The notes: generated from the sequence alone by a model not told the origin. A DNA stretch of 64,000 nucleotides from Vandiemenella viatica (GCA_031002005.1 CM061921.1:143749283-143813282); one strand, 5' to 3'; positions 1 to 10,170 are shown, numbered from the stretch's first letter. Translations and numbers: made by a program.

Positions 1-70
1 ACATTCTGGCTGAATTGGGCATGCCTAAGCCGGTACGGGCCCAGCTTTTCACGCCTGACAGATACACATG

Positions 71-215
71 AATGCCGGCCTCGGTAGCGTAGGGGCTAGA
101 GTACTGGCGCCACGTGCCGAAAGTCGCCGGTTCGAGTCCGGCAGTGGACATGGGTGTTTAAGTGTTGTGTGTTATGTGCTTGTCGTGTCCGTCCTGTGGT
201 GTGTCTAGAATTACT
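71..215 (+). repeat. tRNA-derived SINE-like repeat
   Basis: A pol III type split promoter is visible: an A-box-like stretch at about 85-107 and a B box reading GGTTCGAGTCC at 129-139, the normal spacing for a tRNA-derived head. A GT-rich tail follows. It differs from the main SINE family of this window. No acceptor-stem pairing is convincing, so I do not call a tRNA gene. Confidence 0.55.
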
Positions 216-1393
216 TGAAAGATATATATACACGTAGAGAAACTGGAAAATAAAAAGGGGTATGTAGTAGCCGAAACTAACACAAGTGTTAACGTGAATA
301 CATCTTTCTTTAATTAAATAGCCAATGAAACAGCACATATTACGTACAAAAAAACACAGCCGATAGGTACTTAACCACTGAATATTTTATTTAGATACAA
401 AAGAGAAACTTCTACTCAGTACTTAACTGCTACAGCACGTGTTTGAGAGGTGGTTTATGGAAGTAAAGACAGGTCCACTTTTGTATAATTGTGTTCATCT
501 GGGCAGTCTACATGCATCGAAGGCAGCTTTGTTGCCCTAACTCCTTCTCTCGCACCGCTGATACGTTCAACAGCTGTAATTAATTCCAGTTGTAGTAATA
601 CAAAATCTGGATGAGACTGCTGTTTCAATTTTTGATATGGTGGGTGCCTCTTAAATTCCGTTATTAACACTTGTTGCGTCTATTCATGTGTGTCTATAAG
701 GCGTGATAGGCTTGACCAACACATGGCTTTCTTTCGGTCGGCTTTTTTGCTCAATCGGTAGAGCCGACACCTGTCCACATTTTCCTGCTTTTCGTTGGCA
801 CTGCATCCACATTTTTAGCACACAATTTCCCTTTCAAAATGATACAGTTTATCAAAATTAACTTAACCGCAGTGTATTTCATACCAAATTATATTATTTT
901 CCTCAACTAACGCGGCAAACGAGGGGGTTTCAGACTATAAGGAACTTGGTATACACAGAATTGCAGTTTCGTTACCCGACCGATCTCGTCATGCGAGGGG
1001 AGGGGGGAGATATGATGGCTAATATACTTGACCCTTTCAAATTTACTCTGTCAAAACGCTTTTTACCTCGTTGTCCTCCGTTGAGAAGCCATTGGGGGAA
1101 GAAAACAACAGAAATGCAGTCTTTAAAGAGTATAGTTGAAGACCGTATCAGCTATAACGCAACATTTCTCATGTGAACAGAAGACATTATGATGCCGTAA
1201 CAAATTATCGATTGCGGCACAAAATATTCCAGTATTGGTCAGAGATTAGGAAGCAAAATAAATTCAAGCAACTAAGACGTGTTTATCAATCTTTTAGTTA
1301 TGAAACATATATGCTTATGTTTTAACAAAAAAAAAAAAAATAAGCACTGGAGATAACAGAAAAAGTCTCAGAATTCCACGTAGAGAAACCGAT
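216..1393. other. No gene recognised
   Basis: AT-rich DNA with only short, unconvincing reading frames. A run of A residues lies at about 1326-1340. A short tRNA A-box-like piece near 738-765 has no matching B box. Confidence 0.5.
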
Positions 1394-1934
1394 GGTCGAA
1401 GCAAGAATGATGTTAAAAGCAGAATAGCACTAGCAAAAAGAGCCTTCATGAAAAAGAGAAATCTTATAGTTTCAAACATTGACCTAGGAATTAGAAAGAA
1501 CTGTGAAGCACAGCACTTTATAGTAGCGAAACATGGACTTCAGGAATACCAGAAAGAAAGAAAACTGAAGCATTTGAAATGTGGTGCTACAGAAGAATGC
1601 TGAAAATTAAGTGGACAGACTAAGTACGAAATGAACGAGTTTTGTAAATGATGAGTGAGGAAAGAAGTTTGTGAAATAAGCTTACGGAAAGAAGAGACAG
1701 GCTGGTAGGTCATATTTTGAGACATGCTGGATTGGTTAATTTTTTAGTGTAGGGTACAGTCGAAGGTATGAACTATAGAGGAAGACAGAGATTAGAATAT
1801 ACGATGCAGATAATTGAGGATGGGGGTTGTAAGAGTTTTGTAGACATGAAGAGGTTAGCGCAAGAAAGGAAGGGATGAAGGATTGCATCAACATCAAACC
1901 AGTCGAAAGACTGCTGACTGCGAAAAAAAAAAAA
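1394..1934 (+). pseudogene. LINE reverse-transcriptase C-terminal relic (RTE/Jockey type)
   Basis: This is the end of a non-LTR retrotransposon ORF2. A clear coding block at 1394-1501 reads as the conserved region after the polymerase core (GRSKNDVKSRIALAKRAF and onward). After a frameshift come pieces of the typical tail: RRMLKI-WTD near 1590-1620, ERRDRLVGHILRHAG near 1693-1733, and MKRLAQERKGWRIA close to the end. The unit ends in an A-run at 1922-1934, as expected for a LINE 3' end. Several frameshifts and stops show that it is dead, and everything upstream of the C-terminal part is missing. Assignment to RTE versus Jockey is uncertain because the palm domain is absent. Confidence 0.7.
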
Positions 1935-2003
1935 CTAGTATAAAACGGCTAGTCAAATTTGCCAGAAACCTGCAAGGGTTTACGGTGTAGATGCCAGAAT
2001 TTA

Positions 2004-2278
2004 TACCGGGTGAGTTTTTTATCTTGAGACAACTAAATATCTCGAAAACTACAAATCCGATCAAAAAAAGTGGGTAATAAAAATTGTTCGTCTCGACGGG
2101 GGACATCCGATGATACCAAATTTGACTCCCCACCCCCACCCCCTAGGGGTGGGGGAAGGGGGAGAAAAAAAACTTAAATAGGAACCCCCATTTTTTATTG
2201 CAGATTCTGATTCCCCGGAAAAAACTACCCCTATTTCACCCCCAATTCGAGTCATTTTGGTCGATAGATGGCGCTGCA
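2004..2278 (+). repeat. Left 275-bp terminal inverted repeat
   Basis: It pairs with 3886-4160. It contains a C-rich segment (about 2126-2150) and an A-rich block, and it ends inward at GATGGCGCTGCA. Short reading frames inside the two arms are mirror copies of each other and are not genes. Confidence 0.9.
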
Positions 2279-2562
2279 ATCGACAAAAATCAAAATAAGC
2301 AAAAATTCATTTAAAAATGAGGATATCTCGTGAAATACACATCAGATCAGCAAAATACAAGTTAATGTGATTGATATTTTTCAAAAACTATTCAATAACA
2401 CCACCCACCTCCAAACTTGAGGGATGGGAATGGACATTATTTCAAAATGCACTGATGCAAATTCTTTAGCAGATAGCGAAAGTCAAACATTACTTTTTGC
2501 GTTACCCAGGAACAACGACGTGGACGTAGTAATTTTCTGTTCCCTTTGGGGTGCTAGATTTA

Positions 2563-2789
2563 GGTGAGTCCCCTCGCCTCTCACCATCGGGGTGCTTGTT
2601 TTTGGTGAGTCCCCTCGCCTCTCACCATCGGGGTGCTTGTTTTTGGTGAGTCCCCTCGCCTCTCACCATCGGGGTGCTTGTTTTTGGTGAGTCCCCTCGC
2701 CTCTCACCATCGGGGTGCTTGTTTTTGGTGAGTCCCCTCGCCTCTCACCATCGGGGTGCTTGTTTTTGGTGAGTCCCCTCGCCTCTCAC
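2563..2789 (+). repeat. 41-bp minisatellite, six units
   Basis: A block starting GGTGAGTCCCCTCGCCTC recurs at 2563, 2604, 2645, 2686, 2727 and 2768, an exact 41-bp period. The copies are nearly identical. Each unit contains GGTGAG and CTCACC about 11 bases apart, so it could form a small hairpin. The array lies inside the DD41D transposon, between its left arm and the end of the transposase gene. Confidence 0.93.
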
Positions 2790-2811
2790 GTGTTTGTTTC
2801 TAACAACAATT

Positions 2812-3753
2812 CTAAAGCAAGTGCTCGAAAATATCACCACCGACATCGATGCATTTATTTACCCGCTCTTGGAATGATTCGACGCAACTAAGAAGCATAT
2901 CCGGCGTGATTTTTTGACAAGCGTTGGTAATTCATTCAATCATGTTTTCAGGCGTTGTTGGCACTTCACTGTAAACTTCATTCTTCAAGTATCCCCATAA
3001 AAAAAAATCAGGCGAAGTGAGATCTGGTGATCTTGCAGGCCACGGCACTGGACCTCCTCTTCCGATCCATCGACGATTGTACAGACGATCTAACACTTCC
3101 CGCGATCTTACAGCAAAATGTGCTGGACAACCGTCATGTTGAAACCACATTGTTTGTCGCACGTCTAAGGGTACGTCTTCAAGCAATGTTGGCAGTACGT
3201 CCTCTAAGAGTTGTTGATATTTCTCCCCATTGAAATGTCCATGGATAAAATGTGGACCAATAAGTTTGTCCCCAATTATCCCACACCAAACATTTACATT
3301 CCACGGACGCTGATGTTCAACTTGGCGTAACCAATGCGGGTTTTCCACACTCCAATAATGCATGTTGTGTCGATTAATGGTGCCGTGGTTAGTAAAAGTG
3401 GATTCATCCGAAAACAGTACTCGAGCAAAGAAATGGGGTTCTTCTTGTATTTTCTGTAGCGACCATCGGCAAAATGTCAATCGATTATCGAAATCATTGC
3501 CGTGAAGTTCTTGATGCAACGAAACATGGAACGGATGGTATTTTCTACGATGCAAAATCTGACAAACACTTCCCTCCTGAGTGAACTGTTGGATAATACG
3601 GTAAAAAGAAGCGCGCGATCGAGGCTGGTCTGGAAAACGATGAGCATAAAGATCAACAGCATTATCGATATTCTTGCGACATTCTCCATAAATGTAGACC
3701 ATTTCAATTTTTTCTTGCAACGTTATAGCCTGCATTCTCATTGACACGTGCAA
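2812..3753 (-). pseudogene. DD41D transposase (DUF4817-type N-terminus), broken
   Basis: Transposases of this family cut and paste their own element. Reading from the ATG at 3753, residues about 10-60 form the first helix-turn-helix of the DUF4817 type (EKIEMVYIYGECRKN). Then the sequence jumps from QEGSVCQ straight to ILHRRKYHPFHV, so roughly 50-70 residues of the second DNA-binding domain appear deleted in frame. The catalytic triad is visible: FSDES, then HDGCPAHF, then SPDLTSPDFF, with 41 residues between the last two Asp. A TGA at 2932-2934 interrupts the frame; reading on, about 40 further family-typical residues end in GGDIFEHLL at a TAG at 2812-2814. Both lesions should make it non-functional. 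Confidence 0.88.
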
Positions 3754-3783
3754 CAGAACGAAGTAAATAAATCAGAGATGTTA

Positions 3784-3887
3784 TGAACGCTATGAAAGTA
3801 CATCAAGTAATGAGAAAACTCTGAGAAATGAGCGACGATGTGAACGCAATGGAAGTACATCAAGTAATGAGAAAACTCTGAGAAATG
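3784..3887. repeat. Direct repeat, about 47 bp with 57-bp period
   Basis: TGAACGC(T/A)ATG(A/G)AAGTACATC and the following 28 bases occur at 3784 and again at 3841. The pair sits just inside the right arm of the DD41D element, upstream of the transposase start. It could be a subterminal transposase-binding region, but that is inference from position only. Confidence 0.75.
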
Positions 3888-4160
3888 CAGCGCCATCTAT
3901 CGACCAAAATGACTCGAATTGGGGGTCAAATAGGGGTAGTTTTTTCCGGGGAATCAGAATCTGCAATAAAAAATGGGGGTTCCTATTTAAGTTTTTTTTC
4001 TCCCCCTTCCCCCACCCCTAGGGGGTGGGGGTGGGGAGTCAAATTTGGTATCATCGGATGTCCCCCGTCGAGACGAACAATTTTTATTACCCACTTTTTT
4101 TGATCGGATTTGTAGTTTTCGAGATATTTAGTTGTCTCAAGATAAAAAACTCACCCGGTA
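3886..4160 (-). repeat. Right 275-bp terminal inverted repeat
   Basis: Reverse complement of 2004-2278 with very few differences. It ends at CACCCGGTA, followed by the TA target duplication at 4161-4162. Confidence 0.9.
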
Positions 4161-4462
4161 TAATAATGAAGTTAATGACGTTAATACAGGAAGAAACTAT
4201 CAGAATGAATAACAACATTGATTATTCTGATGTTATGCAAAATGTTGTATTTTAAATCCGTCAGCGTGGTAACTTACCATCCATCCTGTACATGCGGCAT
4301 CCGCATCCTTATCAAATTGATCGGAAACATGTCACGTTTCGCCCCGCAATACGTCAACATAAACCCGGCGCACTGGCGTGTCTTTTGCACTACATTCGTC
4401 TCTATTTGGGCGTCAGGCACTGGCGGGGGTGATACTAAACCACAAGTTTGCAGTTAAATTAA

Positions 4463-4692
4463 CTGGGAATGTCGTGGCGCTCTGGAATTCGGGAGCACAT
4501 CGGTTTGAATCCACGTCCCTCCATCCAGATTTGCATTTTCCAAGGTTTCCCCAAATCACTCCAGGCAATTGTCGGGATGGTTTCATTAAAAACGCCTTGG
4601 CCGATCTCCTTCCCGTTCCTTGTCCCCAATTCTTTCCCGCCTCTAATGACCTCGACGACGACGAGGCTTAAAGCCATAATAAAAAAAGTAAT
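4463..4692 (+). mobile_element. tRNA-derived SINE, diverged
   Basis: A copy of the main SINE family. The B box is degenerate (GGTTTGAATCCACG near 4501). The central domain AAATCACTCCAGGCAATTG near 4554 and the 3' block around GACCTCGACGACGACGAGG at 4648-4666 are clear. It ends in a short A-rich tail. The head is more diverged than in the other copies. Confidence 0.8.
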
Positions 4693-5231
4693 ATAGTACG
4701 AATTTTAAATTGCATTAATCATTCCGTTATTTCTTGATACGCTAACAACCCGTGACCAATTTAAATTGATAAAGGAATTAATTTTATTTATCATCTCTCC
4801 AATTACAAAGCACTGGTAGCTACGTGTGTCATAATAGAGCTGAAAGTAGAAGCTTTGCCAAGTGATACAACATGCAAGTGGAAAGCACAAGAAAATACGT
4901 GGTGACTGTGTAGATGATACGGTAAGATAGCTGTATGAAACATTTACAGCCTCCATAACTACCAAAAAAACTACGAAAGACAAAAATTCACAAAAGTATG
5001 TAGATCACCACTCTCCGTAAAGAAATATATTTCCTACAATACTTTGTAAATTAATTTAACATCGAAATTTGCAGCTATAAAAGGAAAGTGGAGTAATGCA
5101 TTTATTGCTTTTTTGTTTTGAGTAGCAATTGTTGTATGGGAGAGGGAAAAAATCTTAATATCCTGTAAGAAGTTTTGTTTCTTTTAGCTACTCTTTTATT
5201 TCCACTGTTCCTCCAGCTATAATAAAATACA
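4693..5231. other. No gene recognised
   Basis: AT-rich DNA between two SINE copies. No coding frame or repeat could be supported. Confidence 0.45.
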
Positions 5232-5475
5232 CCGAGCGTGGTGGGTGAACGGTTAACGTTCTGGCCTCACATTCGGGAGGACGCGGGTTCGAATCCCCGT
5301 CCGGGCATCCAGAATGGGTTTTACATGGTTTCCCCAAATCACTCCAGGCGAATGCCGGGATGGTTCTTTCAAAAAGGCCATGGCGGAATTCCTTCCCGTT
5401 CCTTGCCCCAAACCAATCCCGCCTCTAATGACCTCGCTGTCAACGAGGCGTTAAGCCCAAGAAAAAAAAAAAATA
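5232..5475 (+). mobile_element. tRNA-derived SINE, nearly full length
   Basis: It starts CCGAGCGTGGTGGGTGAACG (A box) and has a clean B box GGGTTCGAATCCCCG at about 5285-5299. The shared body follows (AAATCACTCCAGGCGAATG near 5337). The 3' part reads GACCTCGCTGTCAACGAGGCG, intermediate between the two tail types seen in this window. An A-run closes the element. No exact target-site duplication was found. Confidence 0.9.
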
Positions 5476-6584
5476 TAAAAAATGTTAATTTTTATTTTCC
5501 GTATTTTTTGACGTAACGTAACTGACAAAAGTTAAGAAATGTTTTAATCAAACGTGAAAATCAGGAATTTTTAATACAAAGGGGAAATATTCTACAGAAA
5601 TGTGGTCAAGTATTGGTAGCAATAGTAAACAAAAACTGTGGTTAATATTCTACTAGAGGTTTGTAATATATAATCACTGCAACATTTAATATAAATTAAA
5701 TGTAACAATTCGTCGCAGTGTTAATTTTTAATGTAGTGATTTTACTTACGTTTTTCGTTTATTTTAACGTCCTATATTTCAGAAAACTCAGGAATTAAAT
5801 AAACAAAGTTACGTATTCAGAAACAATATTAGCAGAATTCAAAGAAAGGAGTTTCAATCTGTGATGCAATGTGATCTTTGGTGGATGTCTTTTGAGATTG
5901 AGAAAGGAGTGTTTATAAAAGATGCAATGTTATCTATGGAACCTGTCTCTGGATTCGAAGAGATTATTTCTTGTTCCGTTCCCCGGCCATGTCGAGTAAT
6001 TAGATATATCCCAAATTTTAATTAGACCGTAAGCTTCCGAACTGGAAAAGCCCCATCCAAATCGGTTTTGTAGATTTTTCGTGATGATATAACAAGGGGA
6101 CAAACAGAGGGAGCCCGCTTTCAAATTTACATAAATAGAGATTATAACAGAATAATTTATTAGCGAGGCCATGAAGTTTTTATACACTTTTCATAAGTAA
6201 AGTTGCTACTGAAAACAGTTAAGTATAAAACACAACTTATCGTCTCGGCGATCAAACAAACGAAAGTTCATAAACACGAAGCAGAAGAAAGCAAAAAATT
6301 AATTTTACTGGCCGTTACTTCGTGAAAAAAGTTTTGTCTCATTAGCATGGATATAACACCATTGCTCTTTGTTTAAGGTCGGGGCTAGGAAGGTGGGATA
6401 CATTCTTCCCCTGGCACAAGGAAAATTAATATTGCTTTCTCTCTCGTTATAGCCACCGTGAACTAGCTATCTGGTTGTACAGGTTGCTATTGTACCAAAA
6501 TGGGTGATTGCAGGTCCAACCTAAAATTTATTAGATCGGGAGTGAATTGTTTGTATAACCACCTGTATGAGAAACGCGAAACTT
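5476..6584. other. No gene recognised
   Basis: AT-rich sequence. I see no feature apart from the edge of a dispersed repeat that becomes recognisable at 6585. Confidence 0.45.
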
Positions 6585-6700
6585 TTGCTCTGTATGATAA
6601 GTGTATTTTCGTTTGTGTAATGTGTGGATTATGAGGCGAAGATTAGAAACCGTCCCAGCATTTCCCTCGGGGGTTTAAAATAAAAACCGCAATCAGATCT
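6585..6700 (+). repeat. Dispersed repeat family R1, copy 1
   Basis: A block around TATGATAAGTGTATT, a TTTGTG(T/A)AATGTGTRG segment and ATGAGGCGAAGATT is shared with 46100-46245, and more loosely with 15560-15715. All three are on the same strand. The family is not identified. Confidence 0.6.
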
Positions 6701-6764
6701 GACTTGGTCCCGTTGTATACAAAGTACTATATACGTAGTGATATTTGATATTTAATGTATCCAT

Positions 6765-7002
6765 TTATTGCTTGGGCTTTACGCCTCGTCGACGGCGTGG
6801 TCATTAGAGGCGGGATGGGATGGGGGACAAGGAACGGGAAGGAATTCGGCCATGGCCTTTTGAAGGAAGCAACCCGGGATTCGCCTGGAGTGATTAGGGG
6901 AAACCATGGAAAACCCAAATCTGGATGCCCGGACGGGGATTCGAACCAGCGGTCTTCCCGAATGTGAGGCTAGAACGTCAACCGTTCACCCACCACGCTC
7001 GG
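6765..7002 (-). mobile_element. tRNA-derived SINE with 14-bp target-site duplication
   Basis: Full-length copy on the minus strand. The head (reverse complement of CACCACGCTCGG) lies at 6991-7002, the B box at about 6936-6950, and the 3' block GCCTCGTCGACGGCG at 6782-6796. TTTAATGTATCCAT occurs directly on both sides, at 6751-6764 and 7003-7016. A duplication of this length is typical of LINE-driven retroposition. Confidence 0.93.
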
Positions 7003-7016
7003 TTTAATGTATCCAT

Positions 7017-7621
7017 GTATGGAATGCAGTCCCCATACGTAGCACCAGTATAACAGCGGTACAACTGAATAAGATTGATCACAAAAAATTCAGCAACTGA
7101 TTAACAAGCTATTGTGTACGTATTCTTATAAATAGCCATAAGTTATTACAGAAAGGTTTTAACTAAAATCAATCGTTCAAAAATTAAAAAAATATCAGCC
7201 TCACTGAACATCACTTTTATGGAAGCGGAAAGTATGGCCGCGCTGAAACGCACAAGTATCAAACCCCAGCTCGACCCATTGAGTCCAAAACAGCGTTTCC
7301 TACTCTGCCTCAAGTTCACTGTGTACAAACGGCCACTTACGCCTTCCCCAGCTGCAATCTGCTCTTACATTACAGGCCCACGAGGCGCTATGCGAACCAC
7401 CTCCCACGCGAAAGATTTCTGTAACATAACGGAATGGGAGGGTATTTTTCCTTAATAATCATAAAAACTGGCTATTGCAGCCATTCATTAAATCACGACC
7501 TTTAATTGTATTCACACTTGTGTAAGAAATTCACTCATTTGTGTACAGCAACACGGAAAAGAAACACAAAACTCAAAATGTTAATTCTCGGTGCTTGAAA
7601 GTAGTGTTTCTTTTTCACTTT
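7017..7621. other. No gene recognised
   Basis: A 78-codon frame at 7219-7455 has no family signature I recognise and is probably accidental. Otherwise AT-rich. Confidence 0.4.
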
Positions 7622-7774
7622 GGTCTTAACGCCTTAACGTCGAGGGGAAAAGGATTGCGACAAAGAATGCGAAGGAATTCTTCCATATCATGGAAAACTG
7701 AAATATGGATAGCCGGACGGGGATTTGAACTCGCGTTCCCCCGAATGCGAGACCCACTCACCCACCAGGCTCGA
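7622..7774 (-). mobile_element. tRNA-derived SINE, internally deleted
   Basis: The minus-strand head and B box are readable (CGGACGGGGATTTGAAC near 7717). Much of the central body is missing: GGAATTCTTCC is followed almost directly by ATCATGGAAAAC. The 3' end is reduced to CTTAACGCCTTAACGTCGAGG. Confidence 0.75.
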
Positions 7775-7826
7775 TGAGAATGTAGCTGTCTTGCCGCAAA
7801 AACAATGACTCAACACTGAAAGTGTA

Positions 7827-8147
7827 CTACTCTGCATTTATGGGTGTTTTACATTTATCGACATATTTGTGGTTATCGACATATTTGTGGTCATCGAAGT
7901 CGATTTCAGCCAAGGGAGGGTGGTGATTTCCCCAGCGTGTCTGTAAAACGCGTCGGTTTAAAAACTTGTTTTGTGTTGTCACGTTCGTGTAGTGTGGAGC
8001 TTTGATGCCATGTCCATTTGCTAAAGTGATTATTGGAAATCGTCTAAAATCCGAAATCAGGTTGGCCATTATGCCAGGACCAAAATTTAAACATGCATCA
8101 GTTATACCTTCCCGTGTACAAAATTGGGCTTTAAAACGTTCCGCCAA
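7827..8147 (-). CDS. Unidentified open reading frame (106 codons)
   Basis: The frame opens at an ATG at 8147 and could extend a few codons upstream to an in-frame TAG. It is not low-complexity and includes FGPGIMANLISDFRR and VLQTRWGNHHPPLAEI. Near its C-terminus a 17-bp direct repeat (TATCGACATATTTGTGG, about 7856-7890) duplicates DHKYVDNHKYVD. I do not recognise the family. It could be a host exon, part of an unknown element, or chance. A shorter frame on the opposite strand overlaps it, which weakens the case. No signal peptide or membrane segment is apparent. Confidence 0.25.
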   Translation of the reverse strand: MAERFKAQFCTREGITDACLNFGPGIMANLISDFRRFPIITLANGHGIKAPHYTNVTTQNKFLNRRVLQTRWGNHHPPLAEIDFDDHKYVDNHKYVDKCKTPINAE

Positions 8148-8636
8148 TATTCCAGGTGCAATTGCCTATGCACCAGAACGATACACTAAGTGAAAAAGTA
8201 TTGTAATTATAAAACTGATGATTATACACTGCCGATTTTCATTGAACAATAGTGTTTACTCAGCGCCAGTGCTAGATGATTAAAATATCACTTAATCAAG
8301 GAAAAAAGAACTAAAATGTTGTAGTATGTTATCGTGAGCAGGGAACCATTATAATAACCACGCATGTCAAACATGTATGGCACAATATTTGATAAAACCC
8401 GGGGAATGAATTAGGTTAAGTCATCATACCAAGCGCTTACAGAAATAAGGAATGATTGGTTGGAAACAAAATTTGTTGTATTGAGGCATTTGTCATATTG
8501 CTACTCCAGCTTTTGTATTCCTTCGTCAAAGAAACCCACCGCCATACCGTTCGGTCATCCCGTCACATCGGCAACCACCCCGCCACCATTGTAAGGATCT
8601 CTGCATACATTCAGGTGTGATACGAGCGACCACATT

Positions 8637-8846
8637 TCATCGCCAATGACAATGTGCTCGACATTTCCTCATACTTTCACCATAAACTCCAAGAATTTGT
8701 CTGTAAATTTCCGAAGCATAAACATTTTTTGCTTTCAAAAATCTTAAAACCGAGCACACTCCATAGCCCGTGTGACTTTCTATTTTAGTATCCATTTTAA
8801 ACCGACACAGCAAGGAGGTAAACTTTTTCAGACCAATATAACTCAT
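8637..8846 (-). pseudogene. mariner-type transposase N-terminal relic
   Basis: The segment SVLRFLKAKNVYASEIYRQI followed by LGVYGES has the shape of the first helix-turn-helix of mariner transposases (R-F-L-x-A-K ... EI-RQ ... VYGE). It stops soon after, and no catalytic domain can be traced leftward. Terminal inverted repeats were not found. Confidence 0.5.
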
Positions 8847-9273
8847 ACAATTGTTGCACTTGACTGTCAGTAAACTACTGAAGGTGGCGTCATTAAAATG
8901 GCGTCACATGCGCTGTATGTTCTGTCTTTGTGGACGCGCAGGAATAATAGTAATGGTTGTGAATAACTAGTTGTAAGGTAAACCATGCACCACAAGAACG
9001 TATTGTACATCCATTTGGTAAAAGCAAGTATTTTTATTGACACCTAAGAAGCTAAGAAGTTGCTAATTTTGGCATTTACTGTATACCATGAACGGCTACA
9101 GCACTAAAGGAAGAATACTCCTTGATGCAACAAAAGCAAAGCTTCCGTTCTTATTTATCGAATACTGTTACGATCACAAGCTGCGGATGTGGCTGGACCA
9201 TCTAGGAAAAAATAACCTGTCTATCACTAACGAATTCTTCTGAGGATTTTAAACGTTGGGTTGCCAATTTTAA
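8847..9273. other. No gene recognised
   Basis: No coding frame or repeat supported. It may contain the undetected right end of the adjacent mariner relic. Confidence 0.35.
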
Positions 9274-9522
9274 ACCGAGCCTGGTGGGTGAACGGTTAAC
9301 GTTCTGGCCTCCCATTCGGGAGGACACAGGTTCGAATCCCCGTCCGGGCATCCAGATTTGGAGTTTCTATGGCTTCCCCAAATTACTCCAGGCGAATGCC
9401 GGGAGGCATCCTTCAAAAATTCCATGGCCGAATTCCTTCCCGTTCCTAGTTCCCAGTCCCATCCAGCCTCTAATGGCCTTAGCCGTCGAGGAGGCGTAAA
9501 GCAGTAAGTAAAAAAAAAAAAG
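9274..9522 (+). mobile_element. tRNA-derived SINE, full length
   Basis: Head CCGAGCCTGGTGGGTGAACG, B box GGTTCGAATCC at 9329-9339, body AAATTACTCCAGGCGAATG, 3' block with GTCGAGGAGGCGTAAAGC, then an A-run at about 9511-9521. Only light divergence from the 5232 copy. Confidence 0.9.
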
Positions 9523-10170
9523 ACTACTGAGTTTATGATTTGCTCATTAAACGTTGCATCAGATTTTTAATGGGATGTGCAGTGGATTTTCACCTAACGG
9601 CAATTAAGAAATACCAACCGACCCATGGGTGACTCTATAGTATTTTAAAGTAACTGCTAGAAGAATATTAGAGCTTAGTAAAGACAAGCGGTGCAATATG
9701 AAATGAGCAATTTAGAATCAAAAACCTTCTACGGGAAGATATCCTACAGTAAGTCACAGTTTCAAGAATGATCTAGAAAAGAAAACTCCTTATGCACTCC
9801 TTACTAGTGGATGTAACACAACAATTTGTTAATATTTTAACACAAACTACAATTCATTTAATTGGAAGTATAAGAAACAACGATGAAGGTGCATTATACT
9901 ATTCGACCAATGGTATTTATTTGCAGCGTACCATGCAGGTACTGTACATAAAATGGGGTTATGCCTGGTTAGCTCAGTCGGTTGCGGCACCGTGATGGTG
10001 TCTGGCGCTAACACGGGGTTAGCTGGTTTATGTCTTGCTGCTGGAACACATTTTTACCATCAGGCATTAACCACCAGGGTAGCAGAGTTGGTGGCGCACA
10101 ATTACCAATCACAAAGTGTGAACCAAAGTGATTAAACCTCTCCGCCGTGCGTATGAAATGACAGCATAAG
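9523..10170. other. Mostly unassigned; weak tRNA-like head near 9965
   Basis: At 9964-9984 CTGGTTAGCTCAGTCGGTT looks like a tRNA D-arm/A box. No good B box follows at the expected distance, so this may be the decayed head of another SINE. The rest shows nothing. Confidence 0.3.

Larger units (their letters stand above)
2004..4160 (-). mobile_element. DD41D Tc1/mariner-superfamily transposon with long TIRs
   Basis: The element has both ends. Inverted repeats of 275 bp (2004-2278 and 3886-4160) start TACCGGGTGAG and are flanked by TA at 2002-2003 and 4161-4162, the target duplication of the IS630/Tc1/mariner superfamily. Total length is 2157 bp. It carries a transposase relic on the minus strand, six copies of a 41-bp repeat downstream of that gene, and a 57-bp direct repeat between the gene and the right arm. 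The catalytic spacing (41 residues between second and third Asp) matches the DD41D group (rosa/VISITOR-like). The arms are close to identical, so the insertion seems fairly recent even though the transposase is broken. Confidence 0.88.

Noticed and set aside
730..770. Possible tRNA gene (GCTCAATCGGTAGAGCC)
   Set aside because: A D-arm-like piece only; no anticodon arm or T arm at the right distance.
2061..2279. A 72-codon frame that appears again, almost identical, at 3885-4103
   Set aside because: Both lie inside the two arms of one inverted repeat, so the same DNA is simply read twice. No family similarity.
2563..2789. CRISPR-like array of regular repeats
   Set aside because: The 41-bp units are contiguous with no variable spacers, and the setting is a eukaryotic transposon.
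5238..5516. Protein-like frames containing GSNPRPG-type motifs, repeated at several sites
   Set aside because: These are translations of the SINE tRNA-like head (B box), seen in almost every SINE copy in this window.
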